The translations under genes were made by a program, and so were the position numbers. From Rhabditoides inermis (taxonomy: Eukaryota; Nematoda; Chromadorea; Rhabditida; Rhabditidae), in the NCBI GenBank assembly GCA_963966185.1, contig CAWZYM010000431.1, forward strand, positions 79,501 to 143,500: DNA of 64,000 nt. The letters are read 5' to 3'. Every line of letters begins with the position of its first letter. Positions within the stretch are counted from its first letter, which is position 1. The notes beneath the pieces were generated by a model. It was not told where the DNA came from. It saw nothing but the letters and a program-made list of their open reading frames with translations, and made no database searches. Below, piece by piece: positions 21,124-35,188 of the stretch.

Positions 21124-21229
21124 CTTCTAAGTTGTCCTTCAGCAGCATCATGCCGTTGAACGGATTGGTCTTGGGGTCGGCGATGCCGTCACTCTCGCCT
21201 CCCGCGCCCGCCCGAGCAGCGCACGTGCT
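21124..21229 (-). pseudogene. Exon-like fragment inside the TIR element
   Basis: Between a TATAG acceptor and a GAAG|GTGTGA donor, one frame reads ...GGESDGIADPKTNPFNG and MMLLKDNLE (35 codons plus 1 nt). It is GC-rich within an AT-rich element, suggesting captured host sequence. Family not recognised. Confidence 0.35.
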
Positions 21230-21333
21230 CTATACCAATTATTCGGTGTTACAGTGAAGTATGGATACATAAAGGACCACTTTTATAAAACAAACAAAAT
21301 TGAAAACATGGTATAACTCACATCAAAATTTAA

Positions 21334-21418
21334 TCACATCGGCCGCTCCTCGCACTCCGCTTCGCGAGCACGTTCTTTGCCTTCTACTACATACATCAGC
21401 TGCATCGACACATAGTCC
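21334..21418 (-). pseudogene. Terminal-exon-like fragment inside the TIR element
   Basis: After a TTTATAG acceptor a frame reads DYVSMQLMYVVEGKERAR followed by EAECEERPM and a stop (21334-21336). It cannot precede the 21124-21229 fragment in one transcript because of its stop, so the two look like separate captures. Family not recognised. Confidence 0.3.
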
Positions 21419-21977
21419 CTATAAACACCAAAAATTCTATCATTAGAAAAGCAACACGCAAATAGCTGAGAATGGTTCGTTTTGAGATGCGAGGCGCAGC
21501 GCGAGAACATCAACACAACACCACGCAACATCAACATCAACAACATGAAACCTCATCGACTATCACATATGCATGTATATATTGGTATAGTAAAGAGCCA
21601 AAAACAAAACATTCAGTATTACACACAAATGAAAAAAGAACAAACGAAATAAAAGAAAAACAGAAATCAGCTGTGTCGATAAAGTTGCCCCAGCGAGAAT
21701 CGTTTGACCCGGTCGCAATGCCCGTACAAAAGTGACGTCATGGGTCAGTTCTGCGAAAAAGACGTTCACAAGATTGCAGTTTCTCACTATCCTTGGGATT
21801 GATCCGAATTTCTCACTACTAATAAATTTCACGTTGCGATGAATTTTCAAGGTGCTGCATTCATTTTCAGCATGAGTGTTATCAGTGAAAAATGAACATA
21901 TTTCAACTTACTATCACGTGGTGGTCTCAGTTTATGCACGAAATTTAGAGTGGTATACTCCTTTAAATATCCAAAAC

Positions 21978-22061
21978 GCTTCTATGAGTCGGAATCGAAC
22001 CCGTGGGCAGGTGGCGGCGATTGTTCGCTGGCGGCGCACACTACCACTGCGCCATAGAAGC
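21978..22061 (-). other. tRNA-like sequence (degenerate)
   Basis: A perfect 7-bp acceptor-like stem (GCTTCTA/TAGAAGC), A-box TGGCGCAGTGG and B-box GGTTCGATTCC are present. The T-stem in B-box register has three mismatches and the anticodon arm is not standard, so it is a tRNA-derived repeat rather than a tRNA gene. Confidence 0.55.
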
Positions 22062-22170
22062 AGTGGTTAGGAGATCGAAGAGAGAGCCCATCTAGCTCCA
22101 CTGGCCTCTTCAGTGTACAATGCTGAGAGATAACGAGCAAACATATCTGCGAAATTCAATGACCTCTCTG

Positions 22171-22254
22171 TGTGAGCCTCAATGGCGCAGTGGTAGAGCG
22201 CGCCGTCAGCGCGCGATCGTTGCGTGTTGCCCAAGGGTTCGATTCCCTCTCACA
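22171..22254 (+). other. tRNA-like sequence (degenerate), opposite orientation
   Basis: Same A-box and B-box as the minus-strand partner. TGTGAG and CTCACA pair at the ends, but five extra bases separate the stem from the A-box. The loop between GCGC arms would offer UCA but lacks U33, so a functional suppressor or selenocysteine tRNA is not supported. Confidence 0.5.
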
Positions 22255-22508
22255 AAGCGTTTTGGATATTTGAAGACATACATGTTGTGTTGCACGAAAC
22301 TGCACAACATGTGAAATGTCACGGATGGCATATAGGATCCAATCCGAGTATATTTACTTTTTTTTCGAGACATGCTTTGCAGGAAATATTATTAAGATTA
22401 GATGATATGTATTTACCTCAATTTTTTTTGTCACCACCGACGCTTTACTCAAGAATAAGCTTCGTTATGATAGAAATCTGTTTATTCTCATATTTTGCAT
22501 GTTCGTTA

Positions 22509-23999
<1,491 letters not shown>

Positions 24000-24465
24000 C
24001 TCCGCATCTGAGAAGGGGTGCATCTCATCTGTTTAAATAGACCCTTTGTTGATGTGATAGATGTTGCGAAGAAGTGTTGCGATGTGACCGCTTTCCCTTC
24101 TCCAACCACTACGCGCTCCTTTTTTCACCGCGCGGCGAGAGTTGTTTTTGAATGGTTTTCTCGAAGTGATAAGGTGTTTCGATATTCATCCGATCGCTGG
24201 AACAGGAAACACCCTAAACTGTGCAAGTTTTTGCATTCAAACGTGATTTATTTGCTTTCTATCGAGTTTGTGTTCTGATCCGAATTCGAATCAACGCGGA
24301 GACCATTGAACAAGATCGGGAAACGGAGAAATTTGGCAAATGACCCAGCAACTGCCTAATGTATTTATTAATTAATGGAAAAACAATTTTTGTTTTTCCA
24401 TTTTACACAATTTCTAGAAGCGACCGAGACACATACAAGAAATCACTGATCATTAAAAAAAACAC

Positions 24466-24725
24466 TTTATTGAACGGTGAATACCACACAACCCGGAGAA
24501 AGAAAGTCATCAGGAAATGTATTGTTTTTGTAAGAGTGAGCCGGGCGAACATTAGTTGTCCTGAAATCGAGCAGTGGAGAGAGAGTGAGAAAATGAGTGA
24601 GAGAGAGAGAGAGAAAGAGTGAGAAAGAGTGAGAGAGAGAGCGAGAAAGAGTGAGAGAGAGAAAGAGCGAGAGAGTGATGAGTGTGAGAGAAAGTGAGTG
24701 AGTGAGTGAGTGAGTGAGTGTGTGT

Positions 24726-24758
<33 letters not shown>

Positions 24759-24880
24759 AGCAGCCTGACCGTTCCCTGCTCGTGTTCGAATATCTGGTCG
24801 TCGTCGCCCTCAATGAAGTAGGCCACCTTCCTGCCAGTCGTTCCCTGCGCCACCACCTTCCTGTGACGACGCAACATGCG
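24466..24880 (-). pseudogene. Orphan 3' end of the ET-module gene (unit U2)
   Basis: Penultimate exon 24770-24880, terminal DN-stop exon at 24552-24560 and AATAAA at 24466-24471. Same truncation junction as U1. Confidence 0.8.
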
Positions 24881-25871
24881 CTGCAAGTGACGTCATCGGT
24901 CACGTCATCAGTGACGTTCACGTCATCAGTGTTATTGCTGGTCCAAGTTCATTCGGCAGTAGTGAATTTTAACTTGGCGGTCTCATTGGCATTGCGCATA
25001 ATTCGCTGTGCATTAATTCATTAGAAAGAATGGGAAATCAGATGCGAATGCGCCAAAGAGAGCGGTCGGTTTTGCAAATAACTCCGTTCGGAAAAGGTCA
25101 ATTGGAAAAGGTCATCGAAGTAATCCCGACAAACGCTTATTTTAGGTTATTGATAACTCTAAAACTAAACTGTAAAAAAAAAACGATGAAAAAATCGAAC
25201 GCCTGAAACGGCGTATTCAAGTAGTGCACAACAGTTTTGTCTCCTGAGTTGAGCTAGAGGGCTCAAATTTGGATATGTTGTGTACAAGACCTGTCCCGAA
25301 AATCGCTTGTTTTACGATTTTGAAAATCGTTCATTGTTCACCCTGGCTGTGATGAAATGATCGTAAGAAACGGTTACGTGAAACGCGAAACTTGAACGCC
25401 GGATTTCCGGACGGAGAATGCCCGTAGGATACTTTCGCCGACGCAGTTCTGTTTTGAATTCCGATGCCCATCTTCGGTACAAAAACGGTAGAGATCGGGG
25501 CTGGGGGGGGGGGAGGTGTCCTCCCCGCGTCAGTACTCGCGCACGCTCTCATTGCTGACGTCATTATGCCTTATTGTTTGATATATTGTTAGATATAAGG
25601 ATATCCATATGACGTCCTTATCCCTCCATATACACCATTATACGTGTTTGAGACGGTACTTGAAAGAATAGAGCTGCGACAAGCTCGCACGCGTCACCGC
25701 ATTCTAGAACGCTTAGTCTCTCTTCTCTTTGCTATATCACTCTCACTCTCTTCTACCTGTCGTCGTCGGTCTTGCTCGTCGTTGATCACGACGAGCTTTT
25801 CCCGCACCGTGTATGTGGAGGGAGAGCGCTTGTTGTTGAGCAGGAGGCAGCCCAGTCAACAACAAGCGTTC

Positions 25872-25923
<52 letters not shown>

Positions 25924-26448
25924 CCCAGTCGTGTCGGTCGAGGATCTGAACGGGCTTAACGCGGCCTACTTGGGACGAGCGAGCAGCGACTGAAGGAGAA
26001 CGCTCGCGCACTCGAACTCGAGCAGACAGCACTCATTCTATATTAATGTGTTCCATTACTCGTTCACCTGTCTTTGTGAGCAGTTTCCAGTCGACGGATG
26101 ACGATCGCGTTGCAGTAGGCCAGATCCTTCATCTTCACATCTTTCGCCACAGTCTCCACGGCAGCAGCATAGCGATAGTTTTCGATCTACCTCGCTTATT
26201 AGGCATTAGGCAGTATGAAACACGTTGCCATAACTGCCTGCCTCTCTTGTTTTGCGCACTTTTGCCGAGATCTGACTCCCCGTCTTCATCTGATCTACTC
26301 CATCTCGCGAAACTTATTGCGAGCATAGAACCATAGATTCGCTGGTCGGAGGGATATGGCTCGCTTACGGCAATTCACAGTGAACAAAGAAAATTCGACG
26401 TGCGGCGCGTTCCGCCGAGGAATCATTTTCCTCAAAACTCTTGCTCAC

Positions 26449-26747
26449 TTTTTTTTTTTTTTGTTTAGCCGGTTGAATCCGGGGTCCTCCTAGTCGAGAA
26501 CAAGATAGGGTTCTTGGATTACGACAACGTCAGCAGAGGTAGTTGGGTTGGGTGGCGTCGGACTTCTTGAATTCCGTTCTTGAGTCCGTAGGTGGTGCTG
26601 TGACGCCTTCTGGCTACCATGAGAGTGGTTTGCCACACCACAGGGGCTGGGTGAATTTCGCAAGAATGGTTGACTCCGAGGGGGATCGAACCAGCGACCG
26701 TGAGATTGAGAGACGAACGCTCTATCCACTGAGCCGCGCCCCCGGCG
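26449..26747 (-). mobile_element. tRNA-derived SINE (unit U2)
   Basis: Same insertion site and orientation as in U1, with 14 T at the tail end, so it was inherited by duplication and not inserted independently. Confidence 0.8.
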
Positions 26748-28739
26748 ACTCTCTTTCCTTTCCACTCTCGCGCCGTCTGCCGTCTCTCTGATTGCACGAT
26801 CTCTCACGCACTCTCTGTCTCAATCAGTAGAAACGAAACCGTTCTAAAACAATTTGACATCATGCAGCTTATGTTCAGTTGTGAATGTCTAACCGCGTCA
26901 CTTCTTATTTCTCATGACACCTCCCCTATTCCGCAATTTTTGTTTGTTTGTTTGTTTGTTTCGCTTGTGATGGTTTAGGTTTAGGGTGCGCGCTAGCATT
27001 CCACCATGATTCATTGTTAAAAGCTAAGTACTAAGTCAGTTCCCTCCGATCATGTTAGTTTTATTGGTACCCCTACGTAGGTCATATGCCATAAATTTAG
27101 CAACTTTGCATCTCTGTTCTGAAAGAAATTATGAGCGATCGCGCGCGGGGGGATTCTTCCGTGTCCTTCCTACCGGAAGGACGGGTCCTTCCTTCGTCCG
27201 TCCCCAGCGGCGGGAGTCAGACTGGGAGGGGTGCGGAAGAGACGCAGAGTGCAGAGAGGAGAGACACAATGAGATGGCGCGATGGATGCACATGCTCATT
27301 TTTGTGAAACTAATTTCTATGAAATTTAAGAAAAGCACATACATTATCAGTTTCTTAGTAGTTGCGTAAAGAGTCACTGCTTGTGTCAACCCAATTCAGC
27401 AATACATAAAGCACAAGCATAAATAACTTTTCACTACCACAAACCTGCTCGAAAGAGACTGTTGTGAATTGTGAACTGAATGAGAAAGAGAAAATAGTTT
27501 TACAATGAGAAATATAAATTGTACAAAATAGGTTTGTGTTATAATGATTATTAGTTTGAGACAGGTAGTGATTCTTTACGCAAGTACTTTTAATGCGTGT
27601 TTTCAGTCTGGCGGAAACGCAATGCGCTGATATTGTGCACTGTCTGCGAGTAAGTGTGGTCAGTGGGCGGGGCTTAGCCTTGACTTGGCTGACCGCGCGG
27701 CGAGTCTCCATTCTAGGCGTTGCTGTTCCACCCTCCCTCCCGCACAGCAACATCCGCAGGCCGCCTTCCGCCCATCCGCTCTGTGGCTTGTTTTCGCACG
27801 AGCACACCTCAGAACACGGGCCTCCGCCGAAGGCCCCATGCCCGGCCTCACTGCACATGCTATATTGGGCTTTGCTGTATCGCGAATAACCCTACACCCA
27901 ATATCACCTCCATTAACTTGCGCGCCGCATCCCTGCTCCGCGTTAGCTACCGTAACATACCGTACCGCGCACTCGAGGACCAGGACTAGACATCCACCCT
28001 CCCGCAAGCATACTCGTAGTATAATATTAGAGTGCAGTTAGCGGTACGGAACTCTCAACTCCGCGCCACGTTCTCCACTTCTTCCATAGGTATACGGTAA
28101 TGTCCTTTTTTCTCATATTCTAACACAACACCTTCAGCTGAGGTACGGTTTTCAATGTACTTTCAGCCGCTGTCTTACATCTTTCGCCACGCAAGCAGCT
28201 ACCAGCATACCAAGACACCAAGACCAAGCAAGAGATGAGGCGACCCCGTCGCCCGATCCGTCGACAGTCGACGGTGCTAAACCCCACATACATTGCGTTT
28301 CTCTACCCGAATAAAGCATATAATAGATAGTTTATAGCACGTTTATGTACAATACCAGTCGGAGTCGCGCCTACGGCGCTCCTCCTCCTGGTAATTGTGG
28401 GCGGGGCTTGAAAATAGTGCAAACCCGGCGCGCCTTACATGCTAGCTCTGACTTTGGGTATTTAGAAAGCGCCGCATCAGCGTCACTTACAGACAGACCG
28501 ACGGACGGACGGACAGGCCGTTTTCTATATATTAGGATTGTGGGCGGGGCTTGAAAATAGTGCAAACCCGGCGCGCCTCACATGCTAACTCCGACCTGGG
28601 GTATTTAGAAAGCGCCGCATCAGCGTCACTTACAGACAAACAGACAGACAGACGGATGGACGGACAGGCCGTTTTCTATATATTAGGATCTACAGGATAA
28701 TGCGATACTGGGCCAAAACAGGGATTCTGTTTCTTATAG

Positions 28740-30492
28740 TCGGATTGGATCCTATATGCCATCCGTGACATTTCACATGTTGTGCAGTTTTGTGCAACAC
28801 AACATGTATGTCATTAAAGGAAAGTACCACTCTAAATTTCATGTCATGGATTCGCTTCAAACTCATATGGTATGTACTTTGAGATGTTCGGACTCTGAAA
28901 TTTCCTATGTGAGATTAAAAAATCAATATATCGATTAGTTTGAATTTTCACTGTACGACGCGCCTATTGACGTTTGCACATCTACGTTTAGCGCGCCCGG
29001 GTAAAACGAGAATAGCATTAAAGAATCAACATTTAAATTACGCATAATAAATATTACTACACAACTGAAAAACATAAAATACCTCATACCGAACATATTA
29101 CAACAGTTTGTCAGAAAAAAATACATTCACGCCAAACAATGCGTAACTGAAACAAATTTATCTCCAACTTGTATGTAATTTTAAACACTTACAAAAACGA
29201 ATGCAGTACACAACGACATAAACAATCGAGAATACCAACTATGGAATCCCATACTAACAGTTTCACACCTTCTAAGTTGTCCTTCAGCAGCATCATGCCG
29301 TTGAACGGATTGGTCTTGGGGTCGGCGATGCCGTCACTCTCGCCTCCCGCGCCCGCCCGAGCAGCGCACGTGCTCTATACCAATTATTCGGTGTTACAGT
29401 GAAGTATGGATACATAAAGGACCACTTTTATAAAACAAACAAAATTGAAAACATGGTATAACTCACATCAAAATTTAATCACATCGGCCGCTCCTCGCAC
29501 TCCGCTTCGCGAGCACGTTCTTTGCCTTCTACTACATACATCAGCTGCATCGACACATAGTCCCTATAAACACCAAAAATTCTATCATTAGAAAAGCAAC
29601 ACGCAAATAGCTGAGAATGGTTCGTTTTGAGATGCGAGGCGCAGCGCGAGAACATCAACACAACACCACGCAACATCAACATCAACAACATGAAACCTCA
29701 TCGACTATCACATATGCATGTATATATTGGTATAGTAAAGAGCCAAAAACAAAACATTCAGTATTACACACAAATGAAAAAAGAACAAACGAAATAAAAG
29801 AAAAACAGAAATCAGCTGTGTCGATAAAGTTGCCCCAGCGAGAATCGTTTGACCCGGTCGCAATGCCCGTACAAAAGTGACGTCATGGGTCAGTTCTGCG
29901 AAAAAGACGTTCACAAGATTGCAGTTTCTCACTATCCTTGGGATTGATCCGAATTTCTCACTACTAATAAATTTCACGTTGCGATGAATTTTCAAGGTGC
30001 TGCATTCATTTTCAGCATGAGTGTTATCAGTGAAAAATGAACATATTTCAACTTACTATCACGTGGTGGTCTCAGTTTATGCACGAAATTTAGAGTGGTA
30101 TACTCCTTTAAATATCCAAAACGCTTCTATGAGTCGGAATCGAACCCGTGGGCAGGTGGCGGCGATTGTTCGCTGGCGGCGCACACTACCACTGCGCCAT
30201 AGAAGCAGTGGTTAGGAGATCGAAGAGAGAGCCCATCTAGCTCCACTGGCCTCTTCAGTGTACAATGCTGAGAGATAACGAGCAAACATATCTGCGAAAT
30301 TCAATGACCTCTCTGTGTGAGCCTCAATGGCGCAGTGGTAGAGCGCGCCGTCAGCGCGCGATCGTTGCGTGTTGCCCAAGGGTTCGATTCCCTCTCACAA
30401 AGCGTTTTGGATATTTGAAGACATACATGTTGTGTTGCACGAAACTGCACAACATGTGAAATGTCACGGATGGCATATAGGATCCAATCCGA
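28740..30492. mobile_element. 1.75-kb TIR element (unit U2) with nested tRNA-like pair
   Basis: Copy of the U1 element with the same nested insertion (30110-30416) and the same exon-like fragments. Confidence 0.75.
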
Positions 30493-30652
30493 GTATATTT
30501 ACTTTTTTTTCGAGACATGCTTTGCAGGAAATATTATTAAGATTAGATGATATGTATTTACCTCAATTTTTTTGTCACCACCGACGCTTTACTCAAGAAT
30601 AAGCTTCGTTATGATAGAAATCTGTTTATTCTCATATTTTGCATGTTCGTTA

Positions 30653-30766
30653 TTAGAATCCGAATCCGGTGCACCCCCACTGAGTGACCGTCGCACCCTG
30701 ATACTTCCATGCGCCATCCGTACCACAGGTAAGCTCAGCTGACACCTGCAAAGGAGGAGGGTGAGT

Positions 30767-30816
<50 letters not shown>

Positions 30817-30890
30817 GAGAGAAAGAGAGGAGAGAGAGAGGAGAGAGAGAAACAGGGGGAGAGAGAAAGAGAGAGGGTGAGGGAGAGGGT

Positions 30891-30988
<98 letters not shown>

Positions 30989-32143
30989 TCTATGAGTACT
31001 CACGCTGTTGGTGTTGCCGTCCCAGTCGATTTGGTTTGTGAGTTCCACCTAAAAAACTTGGAATGAAAAACATTTAGCGAAACTTAGAATATAGAAGAGA
31101 GAGATAGGGAGAGAGGGAGAGAGAGAGAAAGAGAGAGAGAGAGAAAGAGAGAGATGCGCTTACCTGTACAGCGAGTCCAAAGGTGTCGGTCCAGCTGGGA
31201 TCGGAATTACACGTGAGAGTGGCAACTTGACAGCCGCCCGACGACTGAAAGCACACGGTATAACATAGAAAACACTACTTCTGATCTTTCTTGTTTCAAA
31301 CACGCGTTGTAGCATGGAATATGTAGTTCAAGCATTCACTTCGTTGTTTTATGTTGTACAAACGACCACCCACCGTGACTACTGGCGTCTCTCCGGGTAT
31401 CTGGTTGTCGGCCGACGCCGGGTCGACCATCACTGTCAGAAGGCTCGCACTGCACGTCATACACGCTGAAACGCTCATTTCTCATTTCCCCCATCCTGTT
31501 TCGAAGCGGTCACAAACAGTGATTACTGATTGCTACATGCTCCACATTGAATGCGTTGAGAGCGAATCGGGATAAATATTTGATTTGATTTGACACATTC
31601 ATACACGGTAAATCATGACTCACACAGCGGGGTAGTCGTAGTCGTTGCAACAGTGGTGGTGGTTGGAACCGTCGTTGTTGTGGGTACGGTAGTCGTTGTG
31701 GGTACGGTAGTCGTAGTAGGTACAGTAGTCGTAGGTACAGTAGTAGTTGGTGCCGTAGTTGTGGGCGCGGTTGTTGTTGGTACTGTCGTAGTAGGTACAG
31801 TAGTTGTGGGTACAGTAGTTGTGGGTACAGTAGTTGTGGGTACAGTAGTTGTGGGTACAGTAGTTGTGGGTACAGTAGTAGTTGTTGTTACCGTGGTGGT
31901 AGTAGTAGTAACTGGGGTAGTTGTAGTAATAGGTTTAGTAGAAGTGGTGGTCGGTATTGTTGTCGTTATCGGCGTTTTTGAAGTGGTAGCTGAAACGTAA
32001 CATAACAATTTCAACTGCAAATAATACCACTTACTCTGCGGTTTCCTAGTAGTCGTCAGTACAGGATTCGAGGGCTGAGTTTTCATGCATCCCTCAGCAT
32101 ACTGTAGCAACAGTAGCGAAACGACGACGGTAAGCGGTCGCAT
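30653..32143 (-). CDS. C6-domain mucin-like secreted protein, gene M2 (complete CDS, MITE in promoter)
   Basis: Exons on the minus strand: 32035-32143, 31624-31989, 31374-31465, 31164-31244, 31004-31048 and 30653-30745; 261 residues, intact, essentially identical to M1. The signal peptide, TTTVP repeats and full C6 cysteine set are present. Unlike its siblings, the core promoter is interrupted by a 306-bp hairpin element at 32182-32487. This changes the ATG-proximal box from TATTTAAA to CCTTTAAA and moves the TGATAAG site from about 168 to 480 bp upstream. The protein is probably functional but its expression may differ (inference). Confidence 0.85.
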
Positions 32144-32181
32144 CTCCGCATCTGAGAAGGGGTGCATCTCATCTGTTTAAA

Positions 32182-32487
32182 GGGAGTGTACACTCTGAAT
32201 TTCGAAGTCGAGTTAACACCTGGACATGAAAATTTGATGAAAACGATGCAATTTTGCCAGTATAACTAATTGTTGAAAATGCCAGCAAGTCGATAAAAAT
32301 TGAGCGCAAAGTGTGCCAAAATGCAGAAATTGGTGCCAATTGGTGCCAATTTTCAGTGTTCAACTGAACTTTTCACAGACTTAAGGCTATCTCCGACACA
32401 TAGTTGTATTGACAAAAGTGCATCATTTTCATCATATTTTCACATCCTGGTGCTAACTCAACTTCGAGATTCAGAGTGTACACTCCC
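32182..32487. mobile_element. 306-bp hairpin MITE inserted in the M2 promoter
   Basis: Termini GGGAGTGTACACTCTGAAT and its inverse extend with mismatches over ~90 bp per arm, so the element is nearly a full foldback. It is flanked by TTTAAA duplications (32176-32181 and 32488-32493); the other C6 promoters show the uninterrupted site CTGTTTAAATAGACC. The duplication could also be read as TTAA. No coding capacity. Confidence 0.9.
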
Positions 32488-32918
32488 TTTAAATAGACCC
32501 TTTGTTGATGTGATAGATGTTGCGAAGAAGTGTTGCGATGTGACCGCTTTCCCTTCTCCAACCACTACGCGCTCCTTTTTTCACCGCGCGGCGAGAGTTG
32601 TTTTTGAATGGTTTTCTCGAAGTGATAAGGTGTTTCGATATTCATCCGATCGCTGGAACAGGAAACACCCTAAACTGTGCAAGTTTTTGCATTCAAACGT
32701 GATTTATTTGCTTTCTATCGAGTATGTTCTGATCCGAATTCGAATCAACGCGGAGACCATTGAACAAGATCGGGAAACGGAGAAATTTGGCAAATGACCC
32801 AGCAACTGCCTAATGTATTTATTAATTAATGGAAAAACAATTTTTGTTTTTCCATTTTACACAATTTCTAGAAGCGACCGAGACACATACAAGAAATCAC
32901 TGATCATTAAAAAAACAC

Positions 32919-33329
32919 TTTATTGAACGGTGAATACCACACAACCCGGAGAAAGAAAGTCATCAGGAAATGTATTGTTTTTGTAAGAGTGAGCCGGGCG
33001 AACATTAGTTGTCCTGAAATCGAGCAGTGGAGAGAGAGTGAGAAAATGAGTGAGAGAGAGAGAGAGAAAGAGTGAGAAAGAGTGAGAGAGAGAGCGAGAA
33101 AGAGTGAGAGAGAGAAAGAGCGAGAGAGTGATGAGTGTGAGAGAAAGTGAGTGAGTGAGTGAGTGAGTGAGTGTGTGTGAGAGAGAGAGAGAGAGAGAGG
33201 GGGGGGGAGCAGCCTGACCGTTCCCTGCTCGTGTTCGAATATCTGGTCGTCGTCGCCCTCAATGAAGTAGGCCACCTTCCTGCCAGTCGTTCCCTGCGCC
33301 ACCACCTTCCTGTGACGACGCAACATGCG
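32919..33329 (-). pseudogene. Orphan 3' end of the ET-module gene (unit U3)
   Basis: Penultimate exon 33219-33329 plus terminal exon and AATAAA at 32919-32924. Same junction to U0-like sequence as in U1. Confidence 0.8.
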
Positions 33330-34321
33330 CTGCAAGTGACGTCATCGGTCACGTCATCTGTGACGTTCACGTCATCAGTGTTATTGCTGGTCCAAGTTCA
33401 TTCGGCAGTAGTGAATTTTAACTTGGCGGTCTCATTGGCATTGCGCATAATTCGCTGTGCATTAATTCATTAGAAAGAATGGGAAATCAGATGCGAATGC
33501 GCCAAAGAGAGCGGTCGGTTTTGCAAATAACTCCGTTCGGAAAAGGTCAATTGGAAAAGGTCATCGAAGTAATCCCGACAAACGCTTATTTTAGGTTATT
33601 GATAACTCTAAAACTAAACTGTAAAAAAAACGATGAAAAAATCGAACGCCTGAAACGGCGTATTCAAGTAGTGCACAACAGTTTTGTCTCCTGAGTTGAG
33701 CTAGAGGGCTCAAATTTGGATATGTTGTGTACAAGACCTGTCCCGAAAATCGCTTGTTTTACGATTTTGAAAATCGTTCATTGTTCACCCTGGCTGTGAT
33801 GAAATGATCGTAAGAAACGGTTACGTGAAACGCGAAACTTGAACGCCGGATTTCCGGACGGAGAATGCCCGTAGGATACTTTCGCCGACGCAGTTCTGTT
33901 TTGAATTCCGATGCCCATCTTCGGTACAAAAACGGTAGAGATCGGGGCTGGGGGGGGGGGGGGAGGTGTCCTCCCCGCGTCAGTACTCGCGCACGCTCTC
34001 ATTGCTGACGTCATTATGCCTTATTGTTTGATATATTGTTAGATATAAGGATATCCATATGACGTCCTTATCCCTCCATATACACCATTATACGTGTTTG
34101 AGACGGTACTTGAAAGAATAGAGCTGCGACAAGCTCGCACGCGTCACCGCATTCTAGAACGCTTAGTCTCTCTTCTCTTTGCTATATCACTCTCACTCTC
34201 TTCTACCTGTCGTCGTCGGTCTTGCTCGTCGTTGATCACGACGAGCTTTTCCCGCACCGTGTATGTGGAGGGAGAGCGCTTGTTGTTGAGCAGGAGGCAG
34301 CCCAGTCAACAACAAGCGTTC

Positions 34322-34367
<46 letters not shown>

Positions 34368-34892
34368 CCCAGTCGTGTCGGTCGAGGATCTGAACGGGCT
34401 TAACGCGGCCTACTTGGGACGAGCGAGCAGCGACTGAAGGAGAACGCTCGCGCACTCGAACTCGAGCAGACAGCACTCATTCTATATTAATGTGTTCCAT
34501 TACTCGTTCACCTGTCTTTGTGAGCAGTTTCCAGTCGACGGATGACGATCGCGTTGCAGTAGGCCAGATCCTTCATCTTCACATCTTTCGCCACAGTCTC
34601 CACGGCAGCAGCATAGCGATAGTTTTCGATCTACCTCGCTTATTAGGCATTAGGCAGTATGAAACACGTTGCCATAACTGCCTGCCTCTCTTGTTTTGCG
34701 CACTTTTGCCGAGATCTGACTCCCCGTCTTCATCTGATCTACTCCATCTCGCGAAACTTATTGCGAGCATAGAACCATAGATTCGCTGGTCGGAGGGATA
34801 TGGCTCGCTTACGGCAATTCACAGTGAACAAAGAAAATTCGACGTGCGGCGCGTTCCGCCGAGGAATCATTTTCCTCAAAACTCTTGCTCAC

Positions 34893-35188
34893 TTTTTTTT
34901 TTTGTTTAGCCGGTTGAATCCGGGGTCCTCCTAGTCGAGAACAAGATAGGGTTCTTGGATTACGACAACGTCAGCAGAGGTAGTTGGGTTGGGTGGCGTC
35001 GGACTTCTTGAATTCCGTTCTTGAGTCCGTAGGTGGTGCTGTGACGCCTTCTGGCTACCATGAGAGTGGTTTGCCACACCACAGGGGCTGGGTGAATTTC
35101 GCAAGAATGGTTGACTCCGAGGGGGATCGAACCAGCGACCGTGAGATTGAGAGACGAACGCTCTATCCACTGAGCCGCGCCCCCGGCG
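34893..35188 (-). mobile_element. tRNA-derived SINE (unit U3)
   Basis: Same site as in U1 and U2, with a shorter tail of 11 T. Confidence 0.8.

Larger units (their letters stand above)
21965..22271. mobile_element. Nested element: 18-bp inverted termini around two opposed tRNA-like sequences
   Basis: The termini AAATATCCAAAACGCTT (21965) and its inverse (22254-22271) enclose 307 bp inserted into the right arm of the 1.75-kb TIR element. Inside are two inverted tRNA-like modules sharing ATGGCGCAGTGGTAG and GGGTTCGATTCC. Copies at 30110-30416, 38551-38857 and 55291-55597. Confidence 0.7.
20595..22347. mobile_element. 1.75-kb element with 73-bp terminal inverted repeats (unit U1)
   Basis: The left terminus 20595-20667 (TCGGATTGGATCC...GTATGTC) is matched by its inverse at 22275-22347 with a single mismatch. 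The inverted homology continues inward on the left (to ~20697), while its partner on the right (from ~21937) is interrupted by a nested element. No transposase frame is visible, so it is non-autonomous. It contains two exon-like segments. Copies: 28740-30492 (U2), 37181-38933 (U3), 53921-55673 (U5). Confidence 0.8.
24032..32175. repeat. 8.14-kb tandem unit U2 (contains gene M2)
   Basis: Near-identical to U1 over its whole length; the main differences are (CAA)n and (GA)n lengths. It holds the ET-tail copy (24466-24880), SINE (26449-26747), foldback (27358-27587), RTE-tail repeats (28394-28689), TIR element (28740-30492) and gene M2. Confidence 0.9.

Noticed and set aside
22171..22254. Possible selenocysteine or UGA-suppressor tRNA (UCA in the loop)
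   Set aside because: There is no U33, the acceptor and A-box spacing is wrong, and it is part of a repeated inverted pair. Treated as a tRNA-derived repeat.
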